60,189 bases of DNA from JBMOKU01 sp049324315. Lineage in GTDB: Bacteria > Bacillota > Clostridia > Peptostreptococcales > Thermotaleaceae. The DNA lies in the NCBI GenBank assembly GCA_049324315.1, contig JBMOKU010000049.1, forward strand, positions 1 through 60,189, written 5' to 3'. Below the pieces are notes generated by a model that had not been told where the DNA came from, did not search any database, and was given only the letters and a program-made list of their open reading frames with translations. A program made the translations under genes and the position numbers. Shown one piece after another: positions 23,845 through 30,947 of this stretch (position 1 is its first letter; each line of letters begins with the position of its first letter).

Positions 23845-25062
23845 ATGAAAAATCATATCAGTAAGCTTCTTGTTTTCATCATGATTCTTTGTGCATTCAC
23901 ACCAGCTGCTGCAGTATTTGCGGATAACCAAAAAATTGTTATCGCAGGCTCCACTTCTGTACAACCCTTGTCTGACGAATTGGCAGCAGCGTTTATTAAA
24001 AAACACCCTGGTGTGCAAATTGAAGTACAGGGTGGCGGGTCTAGTGTTGGTGTTAAATCGGCTAAGGATGGTGTGGCAGATATCGGTGCTGCTTCAAGAG
24101 AAGTAAAGGAAAGTGAAAAATCCCTTGGATTAAAGGAATTTGAAATTGCTCTTGACGGTATTGCTTTAATCGTAAATGCAACGAATTCAGTTAGCGAATT
24201 GTCAATGACTCAAATCAAGGACATCTATACTGGAAAAATCACGAATTGGAAAGAAGTTGGAGGAAAAGATACGCCTATCATTGTCGTAACTCGTGAGCAA
24301 GGTTCCGGTACAAGAGGAGCTTTCATCGAAATCACAAAAATTGAAGGTAAGGATGCTGCTGGTAATACAAAAGACTTTACAACGGACAAAGCACTTCAAC
24401 AGCCATCTACAGGAGCAGTAAAGGCAACTGTTGCAAATACTCCAGATGCCATCGGATTCATATCCCTAGGTGCTCTAGACGATACAGTAAAAGGTGTTAA
24501 GGTTGAGGGTGTTAACCCAACAGTAGCAAACATCAAAGCAAAGAAATATAAGATTTATAGACCTTTCTTATACCTAACAAAAGAAGAGCCTACAGGAATC
24601 GTTAAGCAGTATATAGACTTCGTATTAAGTGCAGAAGGTCAAAAAATTGTTGGTCAAGATTTTATCACCGTAAAAGATGCTGACAAGGTTGAAGGAAATA
24701 CGACTGCCGCGCCAAAAGAAATCACGGTAATGGTTAACGGTAAAAAAGTTGCCTTCGATGTGAAACCATACATTCAAGATAATCGTACGATGGTCCCTGC
24801 AAGACAAATCCTCGAAGCGCTTGGCCTAACACTCAACTGGGATGAAAAAACAAAAAAGGTAACAGCAAAAAGCGGCAGCACTGCTGTTGAATTAATCGTA
24901 GGTAGTAAGACTGCTAAAAAAGACGGAAAGTCCATTGCTTTAGATGCGGCTGCACAAAACATCAATGGAAGAGTCATCGTTCCGCTGCGATTCATCGCTG
25001 AGAATTTTGGTGCAAAAGTAGATTGGAATCCTTCTACACAGACAGTAACCATTACAAAATAG
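23845..25062 (+). CDS. PstS-like substrate-binding protein fused to a CuAO-N1 stalk domain
   Basis: 405 residues. Signal peptide (1-27, cut near VFA-DN), no lipobox Cys. Residues 28-275 form a phosphate-binding PstS-type protein: IAGSTSVQPLSDELAAAF, QGGGSSVGVKSAKDG, ADIGAASREVK and REQGSGTRGAF carry the phosphate-loop serines and arginine. Residues about 288-405 are a copper-amine-oxidase N-terminal-like domain (VMVNGKKVAFDVKPYIQDNR, VPARQILEALGL, IVPLRFIAENFGAKVDWN), common on clostridial exported proteins. No pstCAB genes follow, so it may scavenge or sense phosphate at the surface instead of serving a local transporter. Confidence 0.9.
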   Translation: MKNHISKLLVFIMILCAFTPAAAVFADNQKIVIAGSTSVQPLSDELAAAFIKKHPGVQIEVQGGGSSVGVKSAKDGVADIGAASREVKESEKSLGLKEFEIALDGIALIVNATNSVSELSMTQIKDIYTGKITNWKEVGGKDTPIIVVTREQGSGTRGAFIEITKIEGKDAAGNTKDFTTDKALQQPSTGAVKATVANTPDAIGFISLGALDDTVKGVKVEGVNPTVANIKAKKYKIYRPFLYLTKEEPTGIVKQYIDFVLSAEGQKIVGQDFITVKDADKVEGNTTAAPKEITVMVNGKKVAFDVKPYIQDNRTMVPARQILEALGLTLNWDEKTKKVTAKSGSTAVELIVGSKTAKKDGKSIALDAAAQNINGRVIVPLRFIAENFGAKVDWNPSTQTVTITK

Positions 25063-25078
25063 TTCCCTTTCTTCCGAC

Positions 25079-25112
25079 AAGACGGTTGTTTAAGAATAAC
25101 AACCGTCTTTTA
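25079..25112 (+). terminator. Rho-independent terminator of the PstS-like gene
   Basis: AAGACGGTTGTT/AACAACCGTCTT with a 7-nt loop and a T-run. Confidence 0.9.
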
Positions 25113-25170
25113 TGTTTATCGTGAAATTATCGACCACTGTCCTTACAATGGTTCAAATAAATATTTTGTA

Positions 25171-25198
25171 ACATAAACCCATGAAGATACATACCTTG
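25171..25198 (+). promoter_or_regulatory. SigK-like promoter
   Basis: AC (25171) - 17 bp - CATACCTTG (25190). Fits AC-N15-17-CATANNNT. About 60 bp before the small ORF at 25257. A hairpin CCTTGT/ACAAGG follows. Confidence 0.5.
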
Positions 25199-25256
25199 TA
25201 TTAGACAAGGACAAAAATTTCAGGTATGACAAAGAGCAAAAAGGAGGTGCAGAAAT

Positions 25257-25355
25257 ATGTCAAATGGATACTTTGGTAATAACAGCAGTTTGTTATTCTT
25301 TTTCTTATTACTCGTAGTATTGTTCTGCGGTGGTTTTGGAGGATATGGTTATTAA
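25257..25355 (+). CDS. YjcZ-like small hydrophobic glycine-rich protein
   Basis: 32 residues behind a perfect ribosome site (AAAGGAGGTG). N-terminus MSNGYFGNNSS, hydrophobic core LLFFFLLLVVLF, tail CGGFGGYGY. This layout matches the tiny YjcZ-type sporulation proteins. One of three close paralogues within 900 bp. The upstream SigK-like promoter agrees with late mother-cell expression; it may join the coat or a spore membrane. Confidence 0.75.
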   Translation: MSNGYFGNNSSLLFFFLLLVVLFCGGFGGYGY

Positions 25356-25435
25356 TAACTGTTCTTTCATCACGCTCTAAACGAAGTTTAAAGCAAACAA
25401 GATCATTTCTTTATAAGAAGTAATATCCTTCGCGC

Positions 25436-25469
25436 ACTTATGGCCATAGATTTTTCTATGGTCATAAGT
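25436..25469 (+). terminator. Rho-independent terminator
   Basis: ACTTATGGCCATAG/CTATGGTCATAAGT stem with TTTTT after it, 80 bp downstream of the small ORF. Confidence 0.7.
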
Positions 25470-25633
25470 TTTTCTGGCATCTTTTGATAATATATATAGC
25501 AGATTAAAAAATAGTAAAAGACCAGAAAATATTCTGATCTCCTACTTCGAGGTACAATTCATGAGTAATGCGGTTTATTCAAGTTTTGGTTAAAAGTCAT
25601 AACTTATCGAAAAATATACTAGAATCTATCTTC

Positions 25634-25762
25634 TTAATATCCGCCGTAGAATCCGCCAAAACCGCAGTAATTGCAGAATAAGATTACCAATAACAAGAAG
25701 AAGAATAATAATTCGCTTCCATTATTGAACAAGCCGTAGCCGCCACATTGTTTATCTGCCAT
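25634..25762 (-). CDS. YjcZ-like small hydrophobic glycine-rich protein
   Basis: 42 residues: MADKQCGGYGLFNNGSELLF, then the core FFFLLLVILFC and the tail GFGGFYGGY. Good ribosome site (AAAGGAGATAATATCC). Shares its first eight residues with the gene at 26007, which lies in the opposite orientation across a 245-bp gap. SigK-like promoter at 25826-25853. Confidence 0.75.
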   Translation of the reverse strand: MADKQCGGYGLFNNGSELLFFFLLLVILFCNYCGFGGFYGGY

Positions 25763-25825
25763 GGATATTATCTCCTTTCTTTAATATATATTTTTATTCC
25801 TCTCATTTTTCTCTTTTGTCTAGTA

Positions 25826-25853
25826 CATAGTATGTACAACAATCTAGTATGGT
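25826..25853 (-). promoter_or_regulatory. SigK-like promoter
   Basis: On the minus strand AC - 17 bp - CATACTATG, about 65 bp before the start at 25762. Overlaps an inverted repeat GTACAT-AGT-ATGTAC. Confidence 0.5.
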
Positions 25854-25908
25854 GACTAAGCTGCTGGATTGTTTCATCGTATTAATACGTATTCTGTCTA
25901 TATGTATA

Positions 25909-25936
25909 ACCGTTCTAAGGCCGTATGCATAACTTA
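25909..25936 (+). promoter_or_regulatory. SigK-like promoter
   Basis: AC (25909) - 17 bp - CATAACTTA, an exact fit to CATANNNTA, 71 bp before the ORF at 26007. Confidence 0.55.
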
Positions 25937-26006
25937 TATTAGGAACTGGACAAAAGGCTTACGTGTTTTTTTATAAACCATAATTTTGTAAAAGGAGGTG
26001 AAAAAA

Positions 26007-26138
26007 ATGGCTGACAAACAATGCGGTGGTATCGGAAATATTTTTGGTTGTGACAATAGTCTGCTTTTCTTCTTCCTACTATTAGTAATCCTATTCTGCT
26101 TCTGTTCTCCATTCTTCTTTGGCGGATATGGATGTTAA
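26007..26138 (+). CDS. YjcZ-like small hydrophobic glycine-rich protein
   Basis: 43 residues: MADKQCGGIGNIFGCDNS, core LLFFFLLLVILFCF, tail CSPFFFGGYGC. Ribosome site AAAAGGAGGTG. Cysteine-rich compared with its paralogues (five Cys), which could permit cross-linking in the spore. Followed by a strong terminator. Confidence 0.75.
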   Translation: MADKQCGGIGNIFGCDNSLLFFFLLLVILFCFCSPFFFGGYGC

Positions 26139-26146
26139 TATGCTTA

Positions 26147-26175
26147 AAAGAATCGGGATTCTATCCCGATTCTTT
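26147..26175 (+). terminator. Rho-independent terminator
   Basis: AAAGAATCGGGA/TCCCGATTCTTT with a 5-nt loop, 9 bp after the small ORF. Confidence 0.9.
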
Positions 26176-26201
26176 GTACATATGCTGGTTTTAGAAAACA
26201 T

Positions 26202-26230
26202 TTGAGTTTCGACAATGTTTTTAATATAAT
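26202..26230 (+). promoter_or_regulatory. SigA-type promoter with a Spo0A-box-like spacer
   Basis: TTGAGT - 17 bp - TATAAT in front of the GGDEF gene. The spacer begins with TTCGACA (26208-26214), the reverse complement of the 0A box TGTCGAA. An 8-bp inverted repeat TTTAATAT/ATATTAAA surrounds the -10. Confidence 0.45.
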
Positions 26231-26275
26231 GAATTCATATTAAATTAACTTCAATTTAAAAGGATGTGCATACTT

Positions 26276-27340
26276 TTGGCAGCCATACGAAAACGGTCAT
26301 CCATACTAATACTGATTGCCTTCTGTCTTTTATTAGTATTAAGCAGCGATGGACTATATACTATGTACATAACGCATACAATAAGGTCTGACGCAGAGAT
26401 CATCAATAAATTGGGGATTATAAGGGGATCCATGCAGCGCCTTGTAAAGCTTGAGTTAGCAGGAATTGAAAATAACAAATTAATTGATGACATTGATTCA
26501 AGAATTCATGAATTTAATGACAATAAAATAAAATTATATGATAAAAATGATGAAATTCATTGTGCATTAGATGACTTATGTCAGTCATGGAATCCGCTAA
26601 AAGAATCCATATATGCTTATAGAGAGGATCCATCTACCCAAAATCAAAGGTTTTTGCTGGAAAAAAGTGAAGAGGTTTGGACGAAATCAAATAGTATGGT
26701 ATTAGTGTCTCAATTGGTTTCTCAAAGGAAGGTAGCTAGCTATAAGGTTAGTTTTCTGCTTTTCGGTATTAATTTAGCCTTGGGCGTTCTTATTATTTTT
26801 CTTATAAAGAGATACGTAAAAGATACTTTAGAGTATTTAGTCAATTATGATGGACTAACAAAGATACATAATAGGAGATATTTCAATGAATATCTTAGCT
26901 GTGAAGTTGCAAAGTCAGAAAGGTACAATAAGGATTTATCATTGATTATGTTCGACATAGATCATTTTAAAATGGTAAACGATACATACGGGCATGACAC
27001 TGGCGATAGTGTTTTGAAAGAATTATCCAATTTAGTACAAACGCATATAAGAAAATGTGATATGTTATTTAGACTTGGTGGAGAAGAATTTGCTGTTATT
27101 ACATCAGAAACGAATATAGATAATGCTTTGCTGCTATCCGAAAAGCTCAGAAAGATTGTAGAGAAAAATGATTTTAGGTATGTAGGGCATATCACCGTGA
27201 GTTTAGGCGTGACACAATTTGCTCAAGGTGACAATGCTGAGTCAATCTATAAAAGAGCGGATACCGCGTTATATAAGGCGAAGAATAATGGAAGAAATAG
27301 AAGTGAAGTAGAAATCTGTGAATTTTATTCCACCCAATAA
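26276..27340 (+). CDS. Membrane diguanylate cyclase (GGDEF)
   Basis: 354 residues; TTG 26276 is spaced properly from AAAAGGA, while the ATG at 26264 touches it. Two membrane helices (about 8-27 and 157-178) enclose a helical extracytoplasmic sensor of about 130 residues resembling four-helix-bundle sensors. The GGDEF domain (about 190-345) has DGLTKIHNRRYF, FDIDHFKMVNDTYGHDTGD and the active site LGGEEFAVI. RKCD five residues before GGEEF is an intact inhibitory I-site. So it should make c-di-GMP with product inhibition. An HD-GYP hydrolase is encoded at 36541. Confidence 0.92.
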   Translation: MAAIRKRSSILILIAFCLLLVLSSDGLYTMYITHTIRSDAEIINKLGIIRGSMQRLVKLELAGIENNKLIDDIDSRIHEFNDNKIKLYDKNDEIHCALDDLCQSWNPLKESIYAYREDPSTQNQRFLLEKSEEVWTKSNSMVLVSQLVSQRKVASYKVSFLLFGINLALGVLIIFLIKRYVKDTLEYLVNYDGLTKIHNRRYFNEYLSCEVAKSERYNKDLSLIMFDIDHFKMVNDTYGHDTGDSVLKELSNLVQTHIRKCDMLFRLGGEEFAVITSETNIDNALLLSEKLRKIVEKNDFRYVGHITVSLGVTQFAQGDNAESIYKRADTALYKAKNNGRNRSEVEICEFYSTQ

Positions 27341-27349
27341 TGAAAGGGA

Positions 27350-27372
27350 GGAGAGCTGGGTAAAAGCTCTCC
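27350..27372. terminator. Terminator between convergent genes
   Basis: GGAGAGCT/AGCTCTCC with a 7-nt loop, between the GGDEF gene and the dsrE-like gene. Confidence 0.6.
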
Positions 27373-27381
27373 TTCATCTCA

Positions 27382-27855
27382 TTAAATAAACAAATTCACA
27401 TTTGCCTCATCAGACTCACCTAGATATGTTGCCACTCCAGCAAATTCGATACCGTCTATGAGTTCCTCTTCCCGGATGCCCATTACATCCATAGACATTG
27501 TGCAGGCAATCATCTTAACGTCCATCATCTGAGCACTTTCGATTAGTTCAGTAAGAGTATTCACATTTTTCTTTTTCATAATGCTTTTCATCATGGACGC
27601 GCCCATACCACCAAAATTCATCTTGGATAATCCCAATTTCTCAGCGCCCCTCGGCATCATCCATCCAAACATCTTCTCCATGAAGTCCTTTTTTACTTGA
27701 ACCTTTTTGGCTTTTCTAAGGACATTGAGTCCCCAGAAGGTAAAAAACATGGTAACTTCACTGCCCATGGCAGCTGCACCGTTGGCTATGATAAAGCTTG
27801 CCATCACCTTATCCATATCTCCGCTAAATACAATAATCGTCTTTTTGTCCATCAT
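27382..27855 (-). CDS. DsrE/F-like sulfur relay protein
   Basis: 157 residues. Rossmann-like DsrE fold: KKTIIVFSGDMDKVMASFII, GAAAMGSEVTMFFTFWGLNV, and MMDVKMIACTMSMDVMGIRE, where the Cys is at the usual persulfide position. The Met-rich middle (MLPRG-like MMPRGAEKLGLSKMNFGGMG) is typical of this clade. It likely accepts or passes sulfane sulfur from TusA, encoded 11 bp upstream. Last gene of the sulfur operon. Confidence 0.88.
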   Translation of the reverse strand: MMDKKTIIVFSGDMDKVMASFIIANGAAAMGSEVTMFFTFWGLNVLRKAKKVQVKKDFMEKMFGWMMPRGAEKLGLSKMNFGGMGASMMKSIMKKKNVNTLTELIESAQMMDVKMIACTMSMDVMGIREEELIDGIEFAGVATYLGESDEANVNLFI

Positions 27856-27866
27856 ACATATACCTC

Positions 27867-28091
27867 TTATTTCTTTAATATTTTCGCAGTAATTTCCGCT
27901 TCACCTTCGTTCAATTCCAATAATTCATTGCCTGTTTTTTTGCACCACGCTTGAATATCCTTTGTAAATCCTCTATCGGATACCTTTACGTGAATAACGT
28001 CTCCCGGCTGTGCTTCCTTTGCAGTCTTAAAAACCTGCATAATCGGTCCCGGGCACTGCATACCTTTACAATTTAATTGAATTTCTGCCAT
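27867..28091 (-). CDS. tusA: TusA-family sulfur carrier
   Basis: 74 residues from ATG 28091 (AAGGAGGA 8 nt upstream). The active-site motif MQCPGPIMQVFKTAKEAQPG carries the persulfide Cys in CPGP. Receives sulfur from a sulfurtransferase and hands it on; the DsrE-like neighbour and the rhodanese domain of the upstream reductase are natural partners. Confidence 0.92.
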   Translation of the reverse strand: MAEIQLNCKGMQCPGPIMQVFKTAKEAQPGDVIHVKVSDRGFTKDIQAWCKKTGNELLELNEGEAEITAKILKK

Positions 28092-28166
28092 TATCATTTC
28101 CTCCTTGTATCATCTAGCTATAAGTCAGTATGTTTTTTCGTATATACATTTTCTTCTTTGAATATC

Positions 28167-28284
28167 AAACTTCTGTCTGGTTAGAGGTTAGGCGTTAGAC
28201 GTTTTTGAGTCAGACTAATAAGTATTTTCATTAATAAGGACCCGTGAGTTCGACATGCAAACCTCTAACTTCTAACGTCTAACC
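28167..28284. repeat. Dispersed ctaacc inverted-repeat element (copy A)
   Basis: Starts AAACTTCTGTCTGGTTAGAG and ends CCTCTAACTTCTAACGTCTAACC. Termini are inverted (GGTTAGAGGTTAG versus CTAAC units). About 118 bp, non-coding. Lies between the CoA-disulfide reductase and tusA genes. Same family as 34754-34876. Confidence 0.75.
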
Positions 28285-28357
28285 CTCAAGATATCTACTC
28301 TCGCTTTGAAAAACAGTTTTAATTATTTCATCTTACAATTACGAAGGTAACTCCTAC

Positions 28358-30010
28358 CTACTCAACCTCATATGGGTAGGCAGTCATACCGCCTTCCAAG
28401 ATCCTTACCTTATCAAATCCTAATTCTTTCATCTTCAAGTAGGAAAGGTATGCATTTTTGCCAAGCTTGCAAATCAGCACCGTTTCCTTATCTTTGTCCA
28501 GCTCATCGGCTCTCATGTACATCTCTCCGGACGGAATATTCACTGCTCCTGGGATTGTACCGATCATAAAGGAGCCTTCGTCCCGCACATCCACAATTTG
28601 CAGTTGTCCCAGTCTGTTCTTTAGTTCCACAGGAGAAATACCGTCCACTCTGCCCGTCAGCTTGTTTCTAAGAACACTGGCAGCGACAATGGTAGAGCTC
28701 ATTGCCATAGAGAATGGTGGTGCATAAGCTAAGTCCAACTTCTCAAGATCTTCCACTTTGGCACCAAAGGTTATTGCAGTCGCGATAATATCAATGGGTT
28801 TATCCACAACACCTTCACCAACGACCTGTGCACCTAGTATTCTATGGGTTTTCTTATCCGCAATCAATTTTGTAATGATTTGCCGATATCCCGGATAGTA
28901 ATGGGCTTTATCATTGGCAGGCACCAAAACTGTCTCTATCTCGTATCCCTCTTTCATAGCATCTCTTTCTGACAATCCCGTCTTACCTGCGTTAAGCTTG
29001 AACAATTTCACAATGGTTGTACCTAAAACACCGCTTAAGCTATCTTTTTCTTCCTTAGCCATGTTAATCCCAGCTACTCTTCCCATTTTATTGGCGGTAG
29101 ATCCCATCGGATACCAAGCTGGCTTGCCCGTCACTAGATTAACTATCTCTGTACAGTCTCCTACTGCATACACATCTTTAATATTTGTTTCCATAAACTC
29201 ATTAACCTTAATAGCCCTCGTTAGGCCAAGCTCAACACCAATGTTTACCGCTAATTCTGTATTGGGTCTGACACCAACGGACATAATCGCCATATCTGCT
29301 TCAATTTCTCTTTGGTCTGTGATGACCTTCGATACTTTCCCGCCTACGCCTTTTATGGAAGTAACTTTCTCTTTTGTATAAATACTGATACCCATTTCCT
29401 TCAAGTAGTTCTGCGCGTAAAGGGCTATTTCTTCATCAAATGGTGGCAGTATATGATCTACAAGCTCAACGATGGAGACCTCTACATTCTTTTCCCGAAG
29501 ATTCTCAGCCACTTCCAAACCGATGAATCCACCACCCACGACCACCGCTTTCTTTACGGTTCCTTTTTCTATCAGCTCTCTTATTTTTACCGCATCTTCA
29601 ACGGTTCTTAAAGTAAATACGCCTTTTAGGTTGATTCCCTCTATTGGTGGAATAAAAGGAGCTGCTCCGGTGGCAATCACTAGTTTATCATAAGCATATA
29701 CCTTTATTTCACCAGTATTTAGATTCTTAACCTCTACTTGTTTTTGTTCTGTATCGATTTTTATAGCCTCATGTTTAATAAATACATCGATGTCAGTCAA
29801 GAGCTTGAAATCTTCCGGAGTCTTGACCACCAGTTCTTTCTTCTCTTCAATGACACCACCCACATAATAAGGAAGTCCACATCCTGCATAAGAAATATTT
29901 TCATCCTTTGTAACAACCACAACCTTGGCCTTTGGGTTTTCACGCTTAATTTTAGCTGCAGCCTTTGTTCCTGCTGCTACAGCGCCGATTACAAATATTT
30001 TTTCTCCCAT
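28358..30010 (-). CDS. CoA-disulfide reductase / NADH oxidase with C-terminal rhodanese
   Basis: 550 residues. FAD site GAVAAGTKAAAKIKREN, redox Cys44 in SYAGCGLPYYVGG, NAD site VVVGGGFIGLEVAENL, second FAD motif VYAVGDCTE, and the dimerisation domain with YYPGYRQIITKLIAD. After about 455 residues follows a rhodanese domain (VDVRDEGSFMIGTIPGAVNI) with Cys in LICKLGKNAYLS. Such CoADR-Rhd proteins reduce CoA disulfide, persulfides or polysulfides. With TusA and DsrE it forms a sulfane-sulfur handling unit. Confidence 0.93.
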   Translation of the reverse strand: MGEKIFVIGAVAAGTKAAAKIKRENPKAKVVVVTKDENISYAGCGLPYYVGGVIEEKKELVVKTPEDFKLLTDIDVFIKHEAIKIDTEQKQVEVKNLNTGEIKVYAYDKLVIATGAAPFIPPIEGINLKGVFTLRTVEDAVKIRELIEKGTVKKAVVVGGGFIGLEVAENLREKNVEVSIVELVDHILPPFDEEIALYAQNYLKEMGISIYTKEKVTSIKGVGGKVSKVITDQREIEADMAIMSVGVRPNTELAVNIGVELGLTRAIKVNEFMETNIKDVYAVGDCTEIVNLVTGKPAWYPMGSTANKMGRVAGINMAKEEKDSLSGVLGTTIVKLFKLNAGKTGLSERDAMKEGYEIETVLVPANDKAHYYPGYRQIITKLIADKKTHRILGAQVVGEGVVDKPIDIIATAITFGAKVEDLEKLDLAYAPPFSMAMSSTIVAASVLRNKLTGRVDGISPVELKNRLGQLQIVDVRDEGSFMIGTIPGAVNIPSGEMYMRADELDKDKETVLICKLGKNAYLSYLKMKELGFDKVRILEGGMTAYPYEVE

Positions 30011-30066
30011 GGTTTCCCTCCTATTGCTTACTTTTTTTACCTGATTCTCGCTGCGAACATGCTCAA

Positions 30067-30258
30067 TTATTTAGCCAAATTGTTTAATACCTTTAGCAGT
30101 CCGCCGGCATCTACCTTGTACTGTTTACACGCATAACCTATGCTCTTATACAATACGCCACCTCATCCAAAGCACCGTATGCCATACTCCTTAAAAACTT
30201 TTTCTGCCTCAGGATACTTTGATAATACATCTACAATGATCCAATCTTGATTAATCAT
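30067..30258 (-). CDS. DUF1858 redox protein, probable selenoprotein (UGA-Sec32)
   Basis: 63 residues if UGA at 30163-30165 is read as selenocysteine. ATG 30258 follows GAGGTGATATCT. The N-terminus reads DVLSKYPEAEKVFKEYGIR, then C-F-G-UGA, then GGVLYKSIGYACKQYKVDA and GGLLKVLNNLAK, ending at TAA. DUF1858 (hybrid-cluster-protein-associated redox disulfide domain) carries CxxC there; the UGA replaces the second Cys. The Cys paralogue at 49015-49206 aligns without gaps from this motif to the LN near the C-terminus. A stem-loop follows the UGA. First gene of the sulfur operon, 56 bp before the CoADR gene. Without Sec insertion it would be a 31-residue fragment. Confidence 0.75.
30131..30165 (-). 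promoter_or_regulatory. Candidate bSECIS element after the UGA
   Basis: On the mRNA, 24 nt after the UGA, GCAUA and UAUGC form a 5-bp stem with the 3-nt loop GGU. The published bacterial SECIS consensus asks for a loop 16-37 nt from UGA, a stem of at least 4 bp, a loop of 3-14 nt, and a G among the first two loop bases; all are met. The lower stem is weak. Confidence 0.5.
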
Positions 30259-30285
30259 AGATATCACCTCGTTGTTTTTATCCCC

Positions 30286-30305
30286 ACCCCCTACGGATAG
30301 GGGTA
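30286..30305. promoter_or_regulatory. CsoR/CstR-type operator
   Basis: CCCCTA-CGGA-TAGGGG inside ACCCCCTACGGATAGGGGTA. G-tract inverted repeats of this sort are the DNA sites of CsoR/CstR repressors. It lies between the -10 and the ribosome site of the DUF1858/CoADR/TusA/DsrE operon, where binding would block transcription. A CsoR-family gene lies at 23344. Confidence 0.6.
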
Positions 30306-30316
30306 CCTTTACTATT

Positions 30317-30345
30317 ATATTATGCTTTCTTTGACAAAAAGTCAA
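30317..30345 (-). promoter_or_regulatory. SigA-type promoter of the sulfur operon
   Basis: TTGACT - 17 bp - TAATAT on the minus strand; the predicted start is near 30310, so the operator begins about +5. Confidence 0.6.
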
Positions 30346-30351
30346 CAAAAA

Positions 30352-30374
30352 AAACTCTCCGTTTCAGAGAGTTT
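30352..30374 (-). terminator. Rho-independent terminator of the Arg-tract gene
   Basis: AACTCTC/GAGAGTT stem, followed on the minus strand by a run of eight T. Confidence 0.85.
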
Positions 30375-30419
30375 CTTCCATTTTTTTATACAATTTCTAT
30401 GCTATTAAGCAAGGCAAAT

Positions 30420-30782
30420 TTAATAATAGTAATCGTAGTCATAATCGTAATATCCCGGTCTTCTTCTTCTTCGCCTTCTGCGTCTTCTGTCCAGCAGTTC
30501 CCTCAACAGAATGATGCCAATGATACTGCGAAGGAAATCCCTTTGTCTTGTAAAATCCTCCGGAGACCGATGCATATTATCTTCTTGAATATTCTCGTAA
30601 ATTTCTTCTATCATTCTGTCCACGACCTCTTTCCTTGGGAAAGGGTGCATCATGGGATTGTACAGATGATCCTCCCGTTCACAGATTCTATGAACATGCG
30701 GAAATATCTGATGATAAATTTCAGGATACATTTTATTTGCCTCAACCTCACAGTAGTATAAATATTCACTTTCAGTATACAA
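30420..30782 (-). CDS. Unknown protein with Arg tract and Tyr/Asp tail, likely spore-associated
   Basis: 120 residues from TTG 30782 (GGGGGAAGA upstream). An acidic and aromatic N-terminal part (ESEYLYYCEVEANKMYPEIY) and a helical middle (RKEVVDRMIEEIYENIQ) are followed by LLREL-type hydrophobics, ten consecutive arginines, and the tail PGYYDYDYDYYY. Low-complexity Arg and Tyr segments are common in spore coat proteins, and a SigK-like promoter lies upstream. I recognise no family. Monocistronic. Confidence 0.7.
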   Translation of the reverse strand: MYTESEYLYYCEVEANKMYPEIYHQIFPHVHRICEREDHLYNPMMHPFPRKEVVDRMIEEIYENIQEDNMHRSPEDFTRQRDFLRSIIGIILLRELLDRRRRRRRRRRPGYYDYDYDYYY

Positions 30783-30822
30783 AAGTCTTCCCCCTTTTTT
30801 CTTAATTTCATCTATTCACTTC

Positions 30823-30850
30823 CAATATATGATTTCTCTCCTGTTTTTGT
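30823..30850 (-). promoter_or_regulatory. SigK-like promoter
   Basis: AC - 17 bp - CATATATTG on the minus strand, about 40 bp before the start of the Arg-tract gene. Confidence 0.5.
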
Positions 30851-30947
30851 GTCTGCACGCCAAGGTTGTATTGGAAATTTCAGTAATAAAACGTTAAGGT
30901 AACAAATATATTATTAGTACGAGATGAGGTTGTGAGGTGGTATTTGC

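Noticed and set aside
30166..30348. Reading 30163-30348 as a complete 61-residue protein ending at the UGA
   Set aside because: The first 30 codons lie in the promoter and operator region and lack a ribosome site; the real start is ATG 30258 and the domain continues beyond the UGA.
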